A stretch of 50,516 nucleotides of DNA from CAYJPA01 sp964371945 (GCA_964371945.1 CAYJPA010000040.1:1-50516), one strand, 5' to 3'; counted from the first letter of the stretch, positions 1-10,828 are shown. Notes: generated from the letters alone by a model not told the origin. Numbers and translations are program-made.

Positions 1-373
1 GTCAAGACGGCTATTGTCGCACAACTATTCACGCCAGTCTGAGTACTTACTGCGACCCCGCGTCGCAGATTGCGAGTACGAGAACATGCCCGTTGAGTAC
101 TGCCAAGCGGCCGAGAACGCTGCAATTCGTTAATCGTTGGTATCATGTTCTACGCATGCTGATGCGCTCCTCATCGTGGCAGCGCCGGGCAGTCATTCGC
201 TGTACGTTCGGTTATGCTTGCAGCGTTTGAGCGTTAGCGCGCGGATTGCTTTGGTCCAGCGTGACCTGTGAAGCGGTTTCCGCGTCACAATGTCGAAATG
301 TCATCGCAACCCGCAATGACCGTTGAATCGGATGTCACGTCGACGTCGCCCGGTCCCAGGGAGTCCCACCGTT
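1..373. other. Non-coding left edge upstream of dxs
   Basis: No convincing gene or RNA is seen here. The stretch has no long reading frame with a ribosome binding site and no tRNA-like fold. It probably carries the dxs promoter and leader, but no clear -35/-10 pair can be named. An in-frame TTG at 323 and ATG at 332 could extend dxs upstream; the short Arg/Pro-rich extension does not look like the family. Confidence 0.5.
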
Positions 374-2305
374 ATGTCGATCCTCGAGCAGATCACTGCT
401 CCGGCTGATCTCAAAGGGCGATCCTACGCCGAGCTCAATCAACTGGCGGAGGAGATTCGTCAGGAATTGATCTCGACGGTCACTCAGACCGGCGGCCATC
501 TCGGCGCCAACCTCGGAACGGTCGAACTAACGATCGCTCTGCATTATGTTTTCGACTCACCAAGTGATCTTCTCGTCTGGGATGTCGGCCATCAGGCCTA
601 CAACCACAAGCTCCTCACGGGGCGTCAAGATCGTTTTGACACCATTCGCCAGGAGGGCGGCATCTCCGGCTTTTTGTCGCGTGACGAGAGCCCGCACGAC
701 GCCTTTGGTGCGGGCCACGCCTCGACCGCGATCTCGGCCGCGCTGGGAATGGCCGTCGGGCGACAATTGATGCCGGACCCGACCCGTGGAGACGTGGTTG
801 CGATCATTGGCGATGGCGCATTGACTGGAGGCATGGCGTTCGAGGGCCTCAACAACGCGGGCAGTCTCAACGTTCCACTGATCGTGGTTTTGAACGACAA
901 CGAGATGTCGATTGCCCCTAATGTTGGAGCGATTAGCCGCTATCTCGATCGAGTGCGCACCGAGCCAAGTTACCGCCGCGCGAAACACGAGATCGCCGGG
1001 ATGATGGAGCGGTTGCCGCAGGGCGAGCTCCTGCTTGAGCTCGGAAAACGTTGGAAAGACTCGTTCAAGGAATTCGTCTACCACTCGATGATTTGGGAAG
1101 AGCTCGGGTTCACCTATATGGGTCCGGTCGCGGGTCACGATATCCGGGCGCTCTCTGAAGCTTTGCGTCAGGCACGCAAGGTCGACGGGCCGGTATTCCT
1201 GCACGTCGTGACCCAAAAGGGCAAGGGATTCCCCGCCTGCGAAACCGACAACGAACGTGGTCACAGCGTGTCGGCCCAGGCCGCGCCTCGCCCCGCGGGG
1301 ACTCCGGTCGCCCCACCACGATATCAAGATGTCTTTGCGCAGACGTTGATCGAGCTCGCCTATGACGATGAGCGGATCGTCGGCATCACCGCGGCGATGC
1401 CGTCCGGAACCTCGCTCGGAAAGTTTCAGGCCGCCCACCCGGATCGATTTTTTGACGTCGGGATCGCCGAGCAACACGCGATTACGTTCGCCGCCGGTCT
1501 GGCCACACAGGGTCTTCGCCCTGTTTGCGGAATCTACTCCACTTTTTTGCAGCGTGGCTACGACCAGATCGTGCACGATGTTTGTTTGCAGCGCCTCCCG
1601 GTCGTCTTCGCGCTCGATCGCGCCGGATTCGCGGGCGATGATGGTCGCACCCATCACGGGATCTACGATCTCTCGTACCTTGGCTGTCTTCCGAACATGA
1701 CGATCATGGCGCCGAAAGACGAAAACGAACTGCGTCACATGTTGAAAACCGCGGTTGAGCACGAATCCGGCCCGGTCGCGATTCGCTACCCACGTGGTTC
1801 AGGCGTCGGTGTTTCGACCGCCGAACCGCTCCACTGCCTGCCGATCGGCCGCGCTGAGCTAATTCGGGATGGTGCAGATGTTGCGCTGATTGCGGCTGGC
1901 ACAATGGTGCTGCCGGCGGAACGAGCCGCCGAGAAACTGGCGCATCAAGGAATCAGGGCGACTGTCGTCAACGCTCGCTTCATCAAACCGCTAGACGAAC
2001 GGCTCTTCCTGGAGCTTGCAAACCGGTGTGGCGCGATCGTCACAGTTGAGGAAAACGCTGTCCGGGGCGGATTTGGAAGCGGCGTGCTCGAGCTCTTCGC
2101 GGCCAACGGACTGCAGGTCGCGGTACGCACGCTCGGCGTACCAGATCGCATCTTTGAACAGGCGTCTCAAGCGCGCCTGAGGGAGCAAGCGGGATTGACT
2201 CTCGATTCGATCGTGGCGGCCGCGAAGATCGTCATCGAAGAAGCCCGCCTGGGGTCCGACACTGGCAGTCCACAGGCCCATCCTGACGTTTTGGTCCATT
2301 CTTAG
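374..2305 (+). CDS. dxs: 1-deoxy-D-xylulose-5-phosphate synthase
   Basis: This enzyme condenses pyruvate with glyceraldehyde 3-phosphate using thiamine diphosphate. It is the first step of the MEP isoprenoid pathway and also feeds thiamine and pyridoxal synthesis. The 643-residue product has the full family layout: an N-terminal VWDVGHQAYNHK segment near residue 70, the TPP/Mg site GDGALTGGMAFEG near 146-158, and the pyrimidine-domain motif DRAGFAGDDGRTHHG near 416-430, followed by a C-terminal transketolase domain. The ATG at 374 is chosen because AGGGAG lies about 10 bases upstream and the protein then begins MSILEQITAPADLK, as homologues do. It is followed by a strong intrinsic terminator, so it is probably transcribed alone. 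Identity is nearly certain. Confidence 0.97.
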   Translation: MSILEQITAPADLKGRSYAELNQLAEEIRQELISTVTQTGGHLGANLGTVELTIALHYVFDSPSDLLVWDVGHQAYNHKLLTGRQDRFDTIRQEGGISGFLSRDESPHDAFGAGHASTAISAALGMAVGRQLMPDPTRGDVVAIIGDGALTGGMAFEGLNNAGSLNVPLIVVLNDNEMSIAPNVGAISRYLDRVRTEPSYRRAKHEIAGMMERLPQGELLLELGKRWKDSFKEFVYHSMIWEELGFTYMGPVAGHDIRALSEALRQARKVDGPVFLHVVTQKGKGFPACETDNERGHSVSAQAAPRPAGTPVAPPRYQDVFAQTLIELAYDDERIVGITAAMPSGTSLGKFQAAHPDRFFDVGIAEQHAITFAAGLATQGLRPVCGIYSTFLQRGYDQIVHDVCLQRLPVVFALDRAGFAGDDGRTHHGIYDLSYLGCLPNMTIMAPKDENELRHMLKTAVEHESGPVAIRYPRGSGVGVSTAEPLHCLPIGRAELIRDGADVALIAAGTMVLPAERAAEKLAHQGIRATVVNARFIKPLDERLFLELANRCGAIVTVEENAVRGGFGSGVLELFAANGLQVAVRTLGVPDRIFEQASQARLREQAGLTLDSIVAAAKIVIEEARLGSDTGSPQAHPDVLVHS

Positions 2306-2324
2306 CGGATTCCTGACCACATTA

Positions 2325-2354
2325 GCCGCCGGCCGAATCGGGCCGGCGGCTTTT
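2325..2354 (+). terminator. Intrinsic terminator of dxs
   Basis: A perfect 10-bp GC stem (2325-2334 with 2341-2350) encloses the loop GAATCG and is followed directly by TTTT. It starts 20 bases after the dxs stop codon, so it should end dxs transcription before rsmG. Confidence 0.85.
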
Positions 2355-2442
2355 CGCTGCGTTCGTCAGAGTCCGACGCCGGATCGCGGCGCGTGGTAAG
2401 AATCCGGCTTAAGTCAGCGGGCCGGCTTTGAGTGGAGACCGA

Positions 2443-3195
2443 ATGATACCGAACGCAACCGAACTGACAGACGACATGCGCGAGCAGCTCACCCTGTTTC
2501 GCAACTTGCTCGTGTCCTGGAACCGGCGGTTCAACTTGACGGCCATCTCCGATGCAGAGGGAATCGATCGCCGTTTGATCGGCGACGCACTGCAAATGCT
2601 CGCCGCGCTCGACGACGCGATCGCGGCCGCCGAATCCGCGGCGCGTCGAAGCAAGAGTCTGAGGGACCCCGGCCCCGCACGGCTGATCGACATCGGCAGC
2701 GGCGCGGGCTTCCCAGGGATCGTGTTGAAGATCGCGCGGCCCAAACTCGTGGTTGTGCTCGTGGAGGCGACCGGCAAGAAGGTCGGATTCCTCCAGCATG
2801 TGATTCAGGACATCGGACTCACCGGGATCAGAGCGATCCACGCGCGCGCCGAGGAGTTGGCGCACGATCGGGATCACCGTGAGCGGTACGATATCGTCAC
2901 AGCCAGAGCCGTCGCCGCGCTGCCGGCTTTGTTGGAGATCACCATCCCGTTCCTCCGAGTCGGTGGGCAGGCGCTTTTCCCCAAAGGAATGGAAATTGCG
3001 GACGAGCTTGCCGTGGGGGAACGAGCCGCCCCGGCGGTCGGTGCTCGGATCGTCAGTTCCGATCCATTGCCTGTGAACGGGAGCGATTCCGTGACGCGAT
3101 TGGTGATCGCGGTTAAGCTAGAGTTAACTCCAGACCGTTACCCCCGCCGGGCAGGCATTCCCGTCAAAGATCCTCTTGGGAGGGTCAGCCGATGA
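2443..3195 (+). CDS. rsmG: 16S rRNA (guanine-N7) methyltransferase RsmG
   Basis: RsmG (GidB) uses S-adenosylmethionine to methylate N7 of a guanine (G527 in E. coli) in the 530 loop of 16S rRNA. The 250-residue product has the RsmG opening with FNLTAI, the SAM-binding loop LIDIGSGAGFPG near residues 81-92, and the late ARAVAALPALLE motif. The ATG at 2443 is preferred over a TTG at 2428 because GGAG lies five bases before it. The stop codon overlaps the start of the next gene (ATGA, 3192-3195), so the two are translationally coupled. Between NLTAI and the SAM loop is a slightly longer, Ala/Arg-rich linker than usual. The call is confident. Confidence 0.95.
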   Translation: MIPNATELTDDMREQLTLFRNLLVSWNRRFNLTAISDAEGIDRRLIGDALQMLAALDDAIAAAESAARRSKSLRDPGPARLIDIGSGAGFPGIVLKIARPKLVVVLVEATGKKVGFLQHVIQDIGLTGIRAIHARAEELAHDRDHRERYDIVTARAVAALPALLEITIPFLRVGGQALFPKGMEIADELAVGERAAPAVGARIVSSDPLPVNGSDSVTRLVIAVKLELTPDRYPRRAGIPVKDPLGRVSR

Positions 3196-3758
3196 TCGAA
3201 CGGATCTTCTATCGAAAAGAGAAGCTCAGAGGCGCATGCTGGGAGTACCAGATTGCGGGTGGCTGGATCGACGTGCCTGTTGCCGGCGGCGATCGCCAAC
3301 TGCTCCACCATCGCTTCACGTTTTACCGCCCGCGCGAGGTCGAGGTCCGCACGCCCGAGGGCCTGCAGACCCTGGAGCGCACCGGCGCCGAGCAATGGTT
3401 CTTTCCGGATCGGTGGTTCTCGCTCCTCCGCTTCACGACTGAAACCGACGCGACTGTTGGCTATTATGTCAACTTTTCAAAGCCGTTGGTCGAGTTGCGC
3501 TCAAACTATTACCGCGACCTCGATCTCGAGCTCGATCTCTGGCTAGACCCGGACGGCACCGCGACTGAGCTCGATCGCGATGAGTTCGATGCGGAGATCA
3601 AAACCGCGCGGATGGAGCCTGCCTGGGCCGAACAGGTCAATTCAGCCTTCCAGAGCGTGTCCAGCGCGGTAGTGTCAGCGGTCGCCGAGTATGGACCCGA
3701 TCTCGATGTCGATCGAGATCCGAACCACGGACTCCCTCAGTTCATTCTGCGCGTTTGA
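3192..3758 (+). CDS. DUF402 family protein
   Basis: A 188-residue protein of the DUF402 family, which includes nucleoside tri/diphosphatases and FomD-like enzymes in other bacteria. Family hallmarks are visible: WFFPDRWFSLLRF, then YYVNFSKPL, then the acidic metal-binding run DLDLELDLWLDPDG, followed by LDRDEFD. These acidic residues bind divalent metals in characterised members. It overlaps rsmG by four bases, so the two are co-transcribed. The exact substrate cannot be told from sequence; a phosphohydrolase acting on nucleotides or phosphate esters is the family-based expectation. Confidence 0.85.
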   Translation: MIERIFYRKEKLRGACWEYQIAGGWIDVPVAGGDRQLLHHRFTFYRPREVEVRTPEGLQTLERTGAEQWFFPDRWFSLLRFTTETDATVGYYVNFSKPLVELRSNYYRDLDLELDLWLDPDGTATELDRDEFDAEIKTARMEPAWAEQVNSAFQSVSSAVVSAVAEYGPDLDVDRDPNHGLPQFILRV

Positions 3759-3880
3759 TCCGTATTCCCCTACCGCCATCCTGTGCTTGCCGGCGGACCA
3801 TCATTTGGGCCACGTGATGACGCAACTGAGAACGCCCTCACGGCTAGATGTTTCGACAAGCTCAACATGACGGTATGCGG

Positions 3881-4741
3881 TCACGCTTCCTGGAAGAAAT
3901 CACCGTAAGCGGGAACTTCGAGCAGGCTCATCTGGGCAGCCTCGCTGATCGAGACGTACCGCTCGGCAGCGTCGATGATCGCGGGCAAGAGTCGAACGTC
4001 GCCCGCACTGCACAGCGTTGACACCGGCTGACCCAGCGCCCACGCGACCGCCCGATCGACGTCCGCCTCTTCGGTGAACGGTTCATACCAGGTCGTGTAC
4101 GCATGTGGTCGATCACCCCATGCGATTCGTGCCGTCGCCTTCAGCACGTGAATCCCAACATCTTTGTATTGGCAAAGCGCGATCAGCTCTCGCCAGTCCG
4201 CATGAAACGCGGGATTCTGGACCATGAAGAGATTACACGAGGTCATGACGGTCGAGAAGTCGTACCGGCGCAACGCTTCGGTGTGGGTTTTGGCCGAATC
4301 CCAACCGTGACCCGTAATGCCGACGTGCGAAACGATGCCCTCGTCCCGCGCTTCCAGAATCGCTTCCATTGCTGACTCTGGACCCATCGCTTTGTCCAGA
4401 TCCTCGATGGTGCAGACCGCATGGAGCTGGTACAGGTCGAACTTGTCGCGGCCTAGTCGCTCGAGCGTGTGATGCAACTCCTCGTTGGCTTCCCGCTTCC
4501 CCCGCTGATTGGTTTTGCAGCTGATGAAGAGCTCCGGATGCGGGTTCCTCTTCAGATAGGAGCCAAGCCGGAGCTCGGCATCGCCATAGCTCGGGGCGAC
4601 ATCGATGTGATTGATCCCCCGCGACAACGCGTACTCGATCGATCGGTCGGCCTCATCTTGCGTGACACGCCCGATTGCCGCCGTTCCGTAGGCGATGACG
4701 CTGCTGGCGTGCTCGGTTTTGCCAAGTCGTCGGTATTCCAT
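3881..4741 (-). CDS. Aldo/keto reductase
   Basis: A 286-residue NAD(P)H-dependent oxidoreductase with the (beta/alpha)8 aldo/keto reductase fold. The catalytic tetrad can be read in order: Asp47 (HIDVAP), Tyr52 (SYGDAE), Lys76 (SCKTNQ) and His107 (LYQLHAV). The start ATG at 4741 follows GGAGGAAGG by a few bases. It belongs to the short bacterial group related to predicted oxidoreductases rather than to the voltage-channel beta subunit group. It sits just downstream of the J-domain gene on the same strand (36-base gap) and may share its transcript. The natural carbonyl substrate is unknown. Confidence 0.9.
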   Translation of the reverse strand: MEYRRLGKTEHASSVIAYGTAAIGRVTQDEADRSIEYALSRGINHIDVAPSYGDAELRLGSYLKRNPHPELFISCKTNQRGKREANEELHHTLERLGRDKFDLYQLHAVCTIEDLDKAMGPESAMEAILEARDEGIVSHVGITGHGWDSAKTHTEALRRYDFSTVMTSCNLFMVQNPAFHADWRELIALCQYKDVGIHVLKATARIAWGDRPHAYTTWYEPFTEEADVDRAVAWALGQPVSTLCSAGDVRLLPAIIDAAERYVSISEAAQMSLLEVPAYGDFFQEA

Positions 4742-4777
4742 GGACCTTCCTCCTTCTGTTCGTCATAGCGGTTGCGT

Positions 4778-5338
4778 TCAAACCTCTTCGGGTCGAAGCG
4801 CCACTGGGCGAAAAACCTTTGGCTTGACGCCGATGCTCGTGTCGTACGCACGACGCCGTTGTGGATCGGTCAGGACATCGCGAACGCTGATCAACTCGCG
4901 CATGCGCGCGGCAGCGTCCGGCGCGGTCGATCGATCCGGGTGGTATTTGAGCGCGAGCCGCTTGAACGCGGCCTCAATCACCTCGGGATCCGCGTACGGA
5001 TCGACCTGCATGACCTGGTAAAGCGTCTGGCTCGGTTCCTTGGAATGATCGCCGTTGCCGCTCGACATCGGCAATTGCCCTGCCAGATCGGCAAGCCGGT
5101 CGGCGCTGATCATGCGACTTTTGAGTTGGTCGCGCATCTCAGGAGGAATTGCGAAGCGCACATTGCATGATCGGCACTCGAGGATCTGCTGCTCGTTAAG
5201 CGGCACGCCGGCGAATCCATAAAGCGTCAGGCGGCGCCTGGCTTGGAACACGGTAAACATGCCCACATTGCCGCACTTTGGGCACTGTCCCTGAACGTAA
5301 CCAATATGGGCAATGTCTTCTCGGCTGCCAAGGAACAC
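4778..5338 (-). CDS. Zinc-ribbon plus J-domain protein
   Basis: A 186-residue protein with two parts. Residues about 15-65 hold a zinc-ribbon-like four-cysteine module (CPKC ... CRSC). Residues about 110-170 form a J-domain: LYQVMQVDPYADPEVIEAAF leads helix II, the diagnostic HPD is present in KYHPDRS, and the domain closes with DPQRRRAYD. J-domains stimulate the ATPase of Hsp70 (DnaK). The order is reversed compared with DnaJ and there is no Gly/Phe region or substrate-binding domain, so this is a type III co-chaperone. The start is GTG at 5338 with GGGAG six bases upstream. The client is unknown. Confidence 0.85.
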   Translation of the reverse strand: MFLGSREDIAHIGYVQGQCPKCGNVGMFTVFQARRRLTLYGFAGVPLNEQQILECRSCNVRFAIPPEMRDQLKSRMISADRLADLAGQLPMSSGNGDHSKEPSQTLYQVMQVDPYADPEVIEAAFKRLALKYHPDRSTAPDAAARMRELISVRDVLTDPQRRRAYDTSIGVKPKVFRPVALRPEEV

Positions 5339-5442
5339 GCATAACTCCCGTCCGCTACTAGCACATACTCTAGCGCATCACGAAGGCGGGAGCCTCATTC
5401 ACGTACTCCTTGTGGTCCAAAAGCTCAATGGGAACGGATCGG

Positions 5443-6543
5443 CTATGCCGGCACTACGAGATCGCGCGGGATCTTCGATATATTATGCGCGCCACACAAA
5501 ATCATATCGACCGTGAGTTCATGCCGAAGGAGGCCGAAAGCACGGACAACCCCCTCCTCGCCTCCGAGCGCGAGGCTGTACAGCACCGGACGGCCCATCA
5601 TCACCGCCCGCGCGCCAAGCGCCATCGCCTTGATTACGTCCGTACCGCGACGTACACCGCCATCCAGGTAGATCTCGGCTCGATCGCCGACGGCATCCGA
5701 GACTGCCGGCAACGCATCGATCGATGCGACCGCGCTGTCCAGTTGGCGGCCGCCGTGGTTAGAAACGATCACACCTTTGGCGCCCGAATCGATCGCGCGA
5801 ACTGCATCGATCGGCGAAAGCACCCCCTTGACTACGACCGGCAGGTGAGTCGCTTCGACAAGCCATTCGAGATCGCGCCACGAAATCGCTTTGTCCCAGG
5901 CGGTGAGTGTCGTGTACCCCAATCCTTCGCCGGAGTGACCGAGCGGAAGCAGATTCGGCATCGTAACGCCATGCGGCATTTCGAACCTGTTCCGCTCGTC
6001 GGCTTCTCGCCGGCCCCGCACCGCAACATCCACGGTCAACACAATCGCGCTGGCGCCAGCATTCTCCGCACGGCGGACATGCTCGAGCGAAATGGATCGA
6101 TCCGCCAGCAAATAGAGCTGAAACCACCAGATCCCGGCGACCGCGGCGACTTCTTCCATCGCAACGCTTGCCGCCACGCCTAGCGTGAAGATGGTTCCGA
6201 CGCGCTGAGCCGCCGCCGCGCTGGCGAGCTCTCCGGCGGCGTGGGCGAGTCGTTGGAGTCCCATTGGGCAGACCATCACGGGCATGCTGATTTGATGACC
6301 GAGCACGGTCGTCATCAACGATGGCGATTCGACGCCTGAAAGCGAGCGCGGGAGCAGACGCCAACGATCGAATCCCTCGCGGTTGCCGCGGAGGCTGACT
6401 TCATCCTCGGAACCGCCGGAGATGAAGTCGAACAAGGGTTTCGGGATGATCTCCTTCGCCGCTGCTTCATACTCAATCAAATTGACCGGATTGCTCAGCT
6501 CGTTCACGCGCAGCCTCTCAAGTTGCATCTTCCAAAGGCCCAA
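5443..6543 (-). CDS. FMN-dependent alpha-hydroxy-acid dehydrogenase/oxidase
   Basis: A 366-residue TIM-barrel flavoenzyme of the lactate dehydrogenase (LldD), glycolate oxidase and lactate monooxygenase family. It oxidises a 2-hydroxy acid to the 2-oxo acid. Readable family motifs are the N-terminal FDFISGGSEDE, the FMN-binding PVMVCPMGLQRLAH, the catalytic-base motif VSNHGGRQLD, and the phosphate-binding LDGGVRRGTDVIKA and GARAVMMGRP. The usual Tyr at the start of the SGA motif is Phe here, which may alter substrate choice. The start could be TTG at 6543 or ATG at 6528. It lies 13 bases after fumC, so the two form an operon around C3/C4 acid metabolism. The substrate is not certain. Confidence 0.88.
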   Translation of the reverse strand: MGLWKMQLERLRVNELSNPVNLIEYEAAAKEIIPKPLFDFISGGSEDEVSLRGNREGFDRWRLLPRSLSGVESPSLMTTVLGHQISMPVMVCPMGLQRLAHAAGELASAAAAQRVGTIFTLGVAASVAMEEVAAVAGIWWFQLYLLADRSISLEHVRRAENAGASAIVLTVDVAVRGRREADERNRFEMPHGVTMPNLLPLGHSGEGLGYTTLTAWDKAISWRDLEWLVEATHLPVVVKGVLSPIDAVRAIDSGAKGVIVSNHGGRQLDSAVASIDALPAVSDAVGDRAEIYLDGGVRRGTDVIKAMALGARAVMMGRPVLYSLALGGEEGVVRAFGLLRHELTVDMILCGAHNISKIPRDLVVPA

Positions 6544-6556
6544 GGAACGAGCGCTC

Positions 6557-7984
<1,428 letters not shown>

Positions 7985-8212
7985 CAGTTACATATCCTTG
8001 TGTCGAACGTCGTCGCATCTCGCCTGATTGTACCGCCGGAATTCGAGCGCGCCCGTCGGCCGTTGCAGTATTTTCTTGCGCACTTCCGATTCCGGTGGCG
8101 CCCGGCCGGGTATTCTGCACCACGTTTTCATTGACAGTCTCTCGCCGATCGGCCAACGTTGCATCCGGCACACGCGTGTGTGAAGTTAGGATCGGCAACG
8201 GAGAATCGAGAG

Positions 8213-8905
8213 ATGCTGCGCTCACATCACGAGAACGGCCGTCGAGTTGCCGTCATCGGTCTCGGCCGATTCGGGCAAAGCGTGGCCCGGACGCTTCACG
8301 AACTGCACTACGATGTGACGGCAGTCGACATCGACGAGCGCAAAGTGGCCGACGCCTCGGAGTTCGTTACGCTCGCGGTGCAGGGAGACGGCACCGATGA
8401 AGAAATGCTTCGCTCGCTTCAGATCGAGCGATCGAACGTGGCAATCGTCGCGCAGGGGACCCGGCTGGAAGCCAGCATCCTGGCGACGCTCGTCCTCAAG
8501 CGACTCGGCATTCCGTGGGTCGTCGCCAAGGCGACAAGCGAATTGCAGGGTGAAGTGTTGCACCGCGTGGGCGCGGATCGGGTGATCTTTCCAGAGCGAG
8601 AGGCTGGAGTGCGCCTGGCTCACACACTCGGCGTCCCCCGGATTGATGACTACATCTCGCTTTCGCCAACCAGCGGTGTCGCCAAGTTCACTGCTCCGCC
8701 CGGCCTGAGCGGCCGCACCGTGGCCGAGGCCCACACGGCGTGTGGCGCCCGGCTGAGCGTGCTTGCACTGAAGCGCGGCCGCCACGTCATCACGACACCG
8801 TCGCTTTCTGAACTGATTTCGCCTGGAGACGAACTGATCGTCATTGGGCCGGACTCGGAAATCGAGGCATTCGTTGAGCTGGGCCTTGGTGAGATCAGCA
8901 AGTGA
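8213..8905 (+). CDS. trkA: TrkA/KtrA potassium channel regulatory subunit
   Basis: A 230-residue cytoplasmic gating protein for the TrkH-type potassium transporter encoded next. The N-terminal RCK domain has the Rossmann nucleotide loop GLGRFGQSVA (residues about 16-25), an acidic VDIDE at the second strand end, and the dinucleotide contact region AIVAQGTRLEAS. An RCK_C domain follows from about residue 145 to the end. These domains bind ATP/ADP or NAD(H) and set channel opening. The ATG at 8213 is chosen over a TTG at 8159 because GGAG lies about nine bases upstream and the protein then starts just before the Rossmann strand. A TTGACA at 8131-8136 is a possible -35 box, without a good -10. 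It overlaps trkH by four bases. Confidence 0.92.
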   Translation: MLRSHHENGRRVAVIGLGRFGQSVARTLHELHYDVTAVDIDERKVADASEFVTLAVQGDGTDEEMLRSLQIERSNVAIVAQGTRLEASILATLVLKRLGIPWVVAKATSELQGEVLHRVGADRVIFPEREAGVRLAHTLGVPRIDDYISLSPTSGVAKFTAPPGLSGRTVAEAHTACGARLSVLALKRGRHVITTPSLSELISPGDELIVIGPDSEIEAFVELGLGEISK

Positions 8906-10347
8906 GTAGACCTGGTCCACCTCGGCCTCCTAGACCGGACATTCTGAGACGGCGCGTTCGCCAACCGGCGACTATCACGCTACCGGTACTGCGCGAACGG
9001 CCGGAAGCTCCCCATCAGGGCCGGCACGCCCAGATGTTCATCAGTGGTTTGATGATGGTTGTCTTGACAGGAGCGGTTCTGCTCGCGTCGCCTTGGACGA
9101 CGGAGAGCGGAGAGGCAACTCCTCCCGTCGATGCCCTTTTCACGGCGGTCTCAGCCGCGGCGGTGACTGGACTTGTCACGGTCGACACCGCGACACATTG
9201 GAATTTCCTGGGCGAATTGATCATCTTGATCTTGATTCAAGCAGGTGGTCTCGGCTTCATGGTCGGCGCGAGCATCGTGCTCCAGGCGTTGCGACGGGGA
9301 GCGACCCGGCTAAGCGATGTACTGCTCGTCAAAGAAGGCGGGCCGTCCGTTTCGATGCAAGAAGCGATGCTACTTACACGCCGGATCATCGTCTTTACCT
9401 TCGCCGTAGAAGCAATCGGCGCTACGTTCCTGACAATGCGCTTCTGGCGCGACATGCCATTCCTTGACGCGCTCTGGTTCGGGATTTTTCACGCCATTTC
9501 AGCTTTTTGCAATGCCGGGTTCGATCTGCAGGGCGGCTACGTGTCGCTTGTTCCATACCAGGATTCACTTGTCACGAATGGAGTGCTGATCTTGCTTATT
9601 CAAACCGGCGCTCTTTCGTACATTGTCCTTTCAGATACCGCTGTATGCCGCCGTTGGTCACCACTCTCTCTCGATAGCAAGCTCGTCCTGACTGTCAACG
9701 GCGTGCTGCTCGTCGTCGGAACTGCACTCTTTCTGTCAACCGAATGGAGCCGTTCGCTGGAATCCACGGCAGTTGGGATGCGACCGCTGGTCGCGCTATT
9801 CCAAAGCGTTGCCGCTCGAACAGCCGGTTTCGCGACCGTAAGTTTTGGAGAAGTGCACCACATCACGCTCTTTCTCTGGATCGCATTGATGATGATCGGT
9901 GGTGCCTCCGGGTCAACGGCCGGAGGGGTGAAACTTGCAACGATCGGCGTCGTGGCCGCGGCTGTTGTTTCAACCCTGCGCGGCCAGGAAGAGACGCAAC
10001 TCTTCGGCCGGCGTGTGCCGACCCCGCACGTGTTCCGCGCAATGGCCGTGATCGCGATCATGCTCGTGGTCCACTTTACGGCTACCGTGCTATTAGCGTT
10101 GACTGAGGAGCTCTCCAGCAGTAACGAATTTGGCTTCATCACGCTCATGTTCGAAACCATGAGCGCGCTCGCAACCGTCGGGCTCTCGACCGGGATCACG
10201 CCGTCCCTGACCACGGCGGGCAAATTGGTTCTCTGTGCGGCGATGTTTTTTGGCAGACTTGGGCCGCTTACGGTCGCTTACGCACTCCAACGGCGGCAAA
10301 GAGTGGCGCCATATCGCTTTGCTCCGACAACAGTGCGTATCGGGTAG
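8902..10347 (+). CDS. trkH: TrkH/KtrB family potassium uptake membrane protein
   Basis: A 481-residue inner-membrane ion-conducting subunit. Four selectivity-filter-like P-loops typical of this family can be read: AAVTGLVTVDT, CNAGFDL, AARTAGFATV and ALATVGLSTG. The GGASGSTAGGVK segment is also family-typical. The length and the single filter glycine per repeat fit KtrB more closely than the longer proteobacterial TrkH. The GTG start overlaps the trkA stop (GTGA), so regulator and channel are translated together. The N-terminal 45 residues are Arg/Pro-rich and cytosolic, a possible TrkA contact. Function as K+ (or Na+-coupled K+) uptake is inferred from family. Confidence 0.92.
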   Translation: MSRPGPPRPPRPDILRRRVRQPATITLPVLRERPEAPHQGRHAQMFISGLMMVVLTGAVLLASPWTTESGEATPPVDALFTAVSAAAVTGLVTVDTATHWNFLGELIILILIQAGGLGFMVGASIVLQALRRGATRLSDVLLVKEGGPSVSMQEAMLLTRRIIVFTFAVEAIGATFLTMRFWRDMPFLDALWFGIFHAISAFCNAGFDLQGGYVSLVPYQDSLVTNGVLILLIQTGALSYIVLSDTAVCRRWSPLSLDSKLVLTVNGVLLVVGTALFLSTEWSRSLESTAVGMRPLVALFQSVAARTAGFATVSFGEVHHITLFLWIALMMIGGASGSTAGGVKLATIGVVAAAVVSTLRGQEETQLFGRRVPTPHVFRAMAVIAIMLVVHFTATVLLALTEELSSSNEFGFITLMFETMSALATVGLSTGITPSLTTAGKLVLCAAMFFGRLGPLTVAYALQRRQRVAPYRFAPTTVRIG

Positions 10348-10828
10348 CCACGGTCTTTCAGCTCGTTCGCCGGCGCGGCTACAGTCGCTGGCGATCTCCG
10401 AAATCACAAGCACTCACGCTTAAGGCCAAATTCCTTGAACTCTGACCGGATTTGCGGATAATAACTCGGTTGCTCCGTTTTGCTCACGGACGGAACGCGG
10501 GCGAATTGGCAGAAAACCATAGGTTTCGAATTTGCGGTCAATACTTCAACTTCACTCATATTCCAACCGTCTACCCTTTCTGTTGCTGCTATACCGCCGC
10601 CCATTCGATCTGCTGCTTTCCCCCGGGTACCCGAGAACACCGGTCCAATTGGCTGCTTGTAATCCTGACCTCAGTCCGGTAGCATCTTGTCCGCAAGGCA
10701 ACGGCGGGTGAATCCCCGGAATTGACCCAGCATCGATCTTGCTTGGATCGGGCTACCTATGAGTTGTAGACGTGCCGCTGCCAGGTGCGGCGCGTGGGGC
10801 GACATGTGCCAAAAACAAAGGGGAGCGG
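10348..10828. other. Long intergenic region with several small hairpins
   Basis: No gene is supported across this stretch. Close to the next gene there are several short potential stems: CTTG/CAAG near 10689, CGATC/GATCG near 10733, and an 8-bp stem with one G-U pair (10771-10778 with 10787-10794). They may form a structured leader for the cysteine-rich gene that follows. I could not match it to a known riboswitch class. Confidence 0.35.

Noticed and set aside
557..1762. Long open frame (401 codons) on the minus strand inside dxs
   Set aside because: Antisense shadow of dxs with no recognisable domain or ribosome binding site.
3848..3872. TTCGACAAGCTCAACATGACGG as a dispersed repeat
   Set aside because: It resembles repeat-like intergenic sequence, but only one copy is in this window, so a repeat cannot be claimed.
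10670..10760. tRNA or riboswitch near GGCAACGGCGGGTGAATCCCC
   Set aside because: It does not fold as a cloverleaf and lacks the conserved cores of SAM, TPP, cobalamin or glycine switches.
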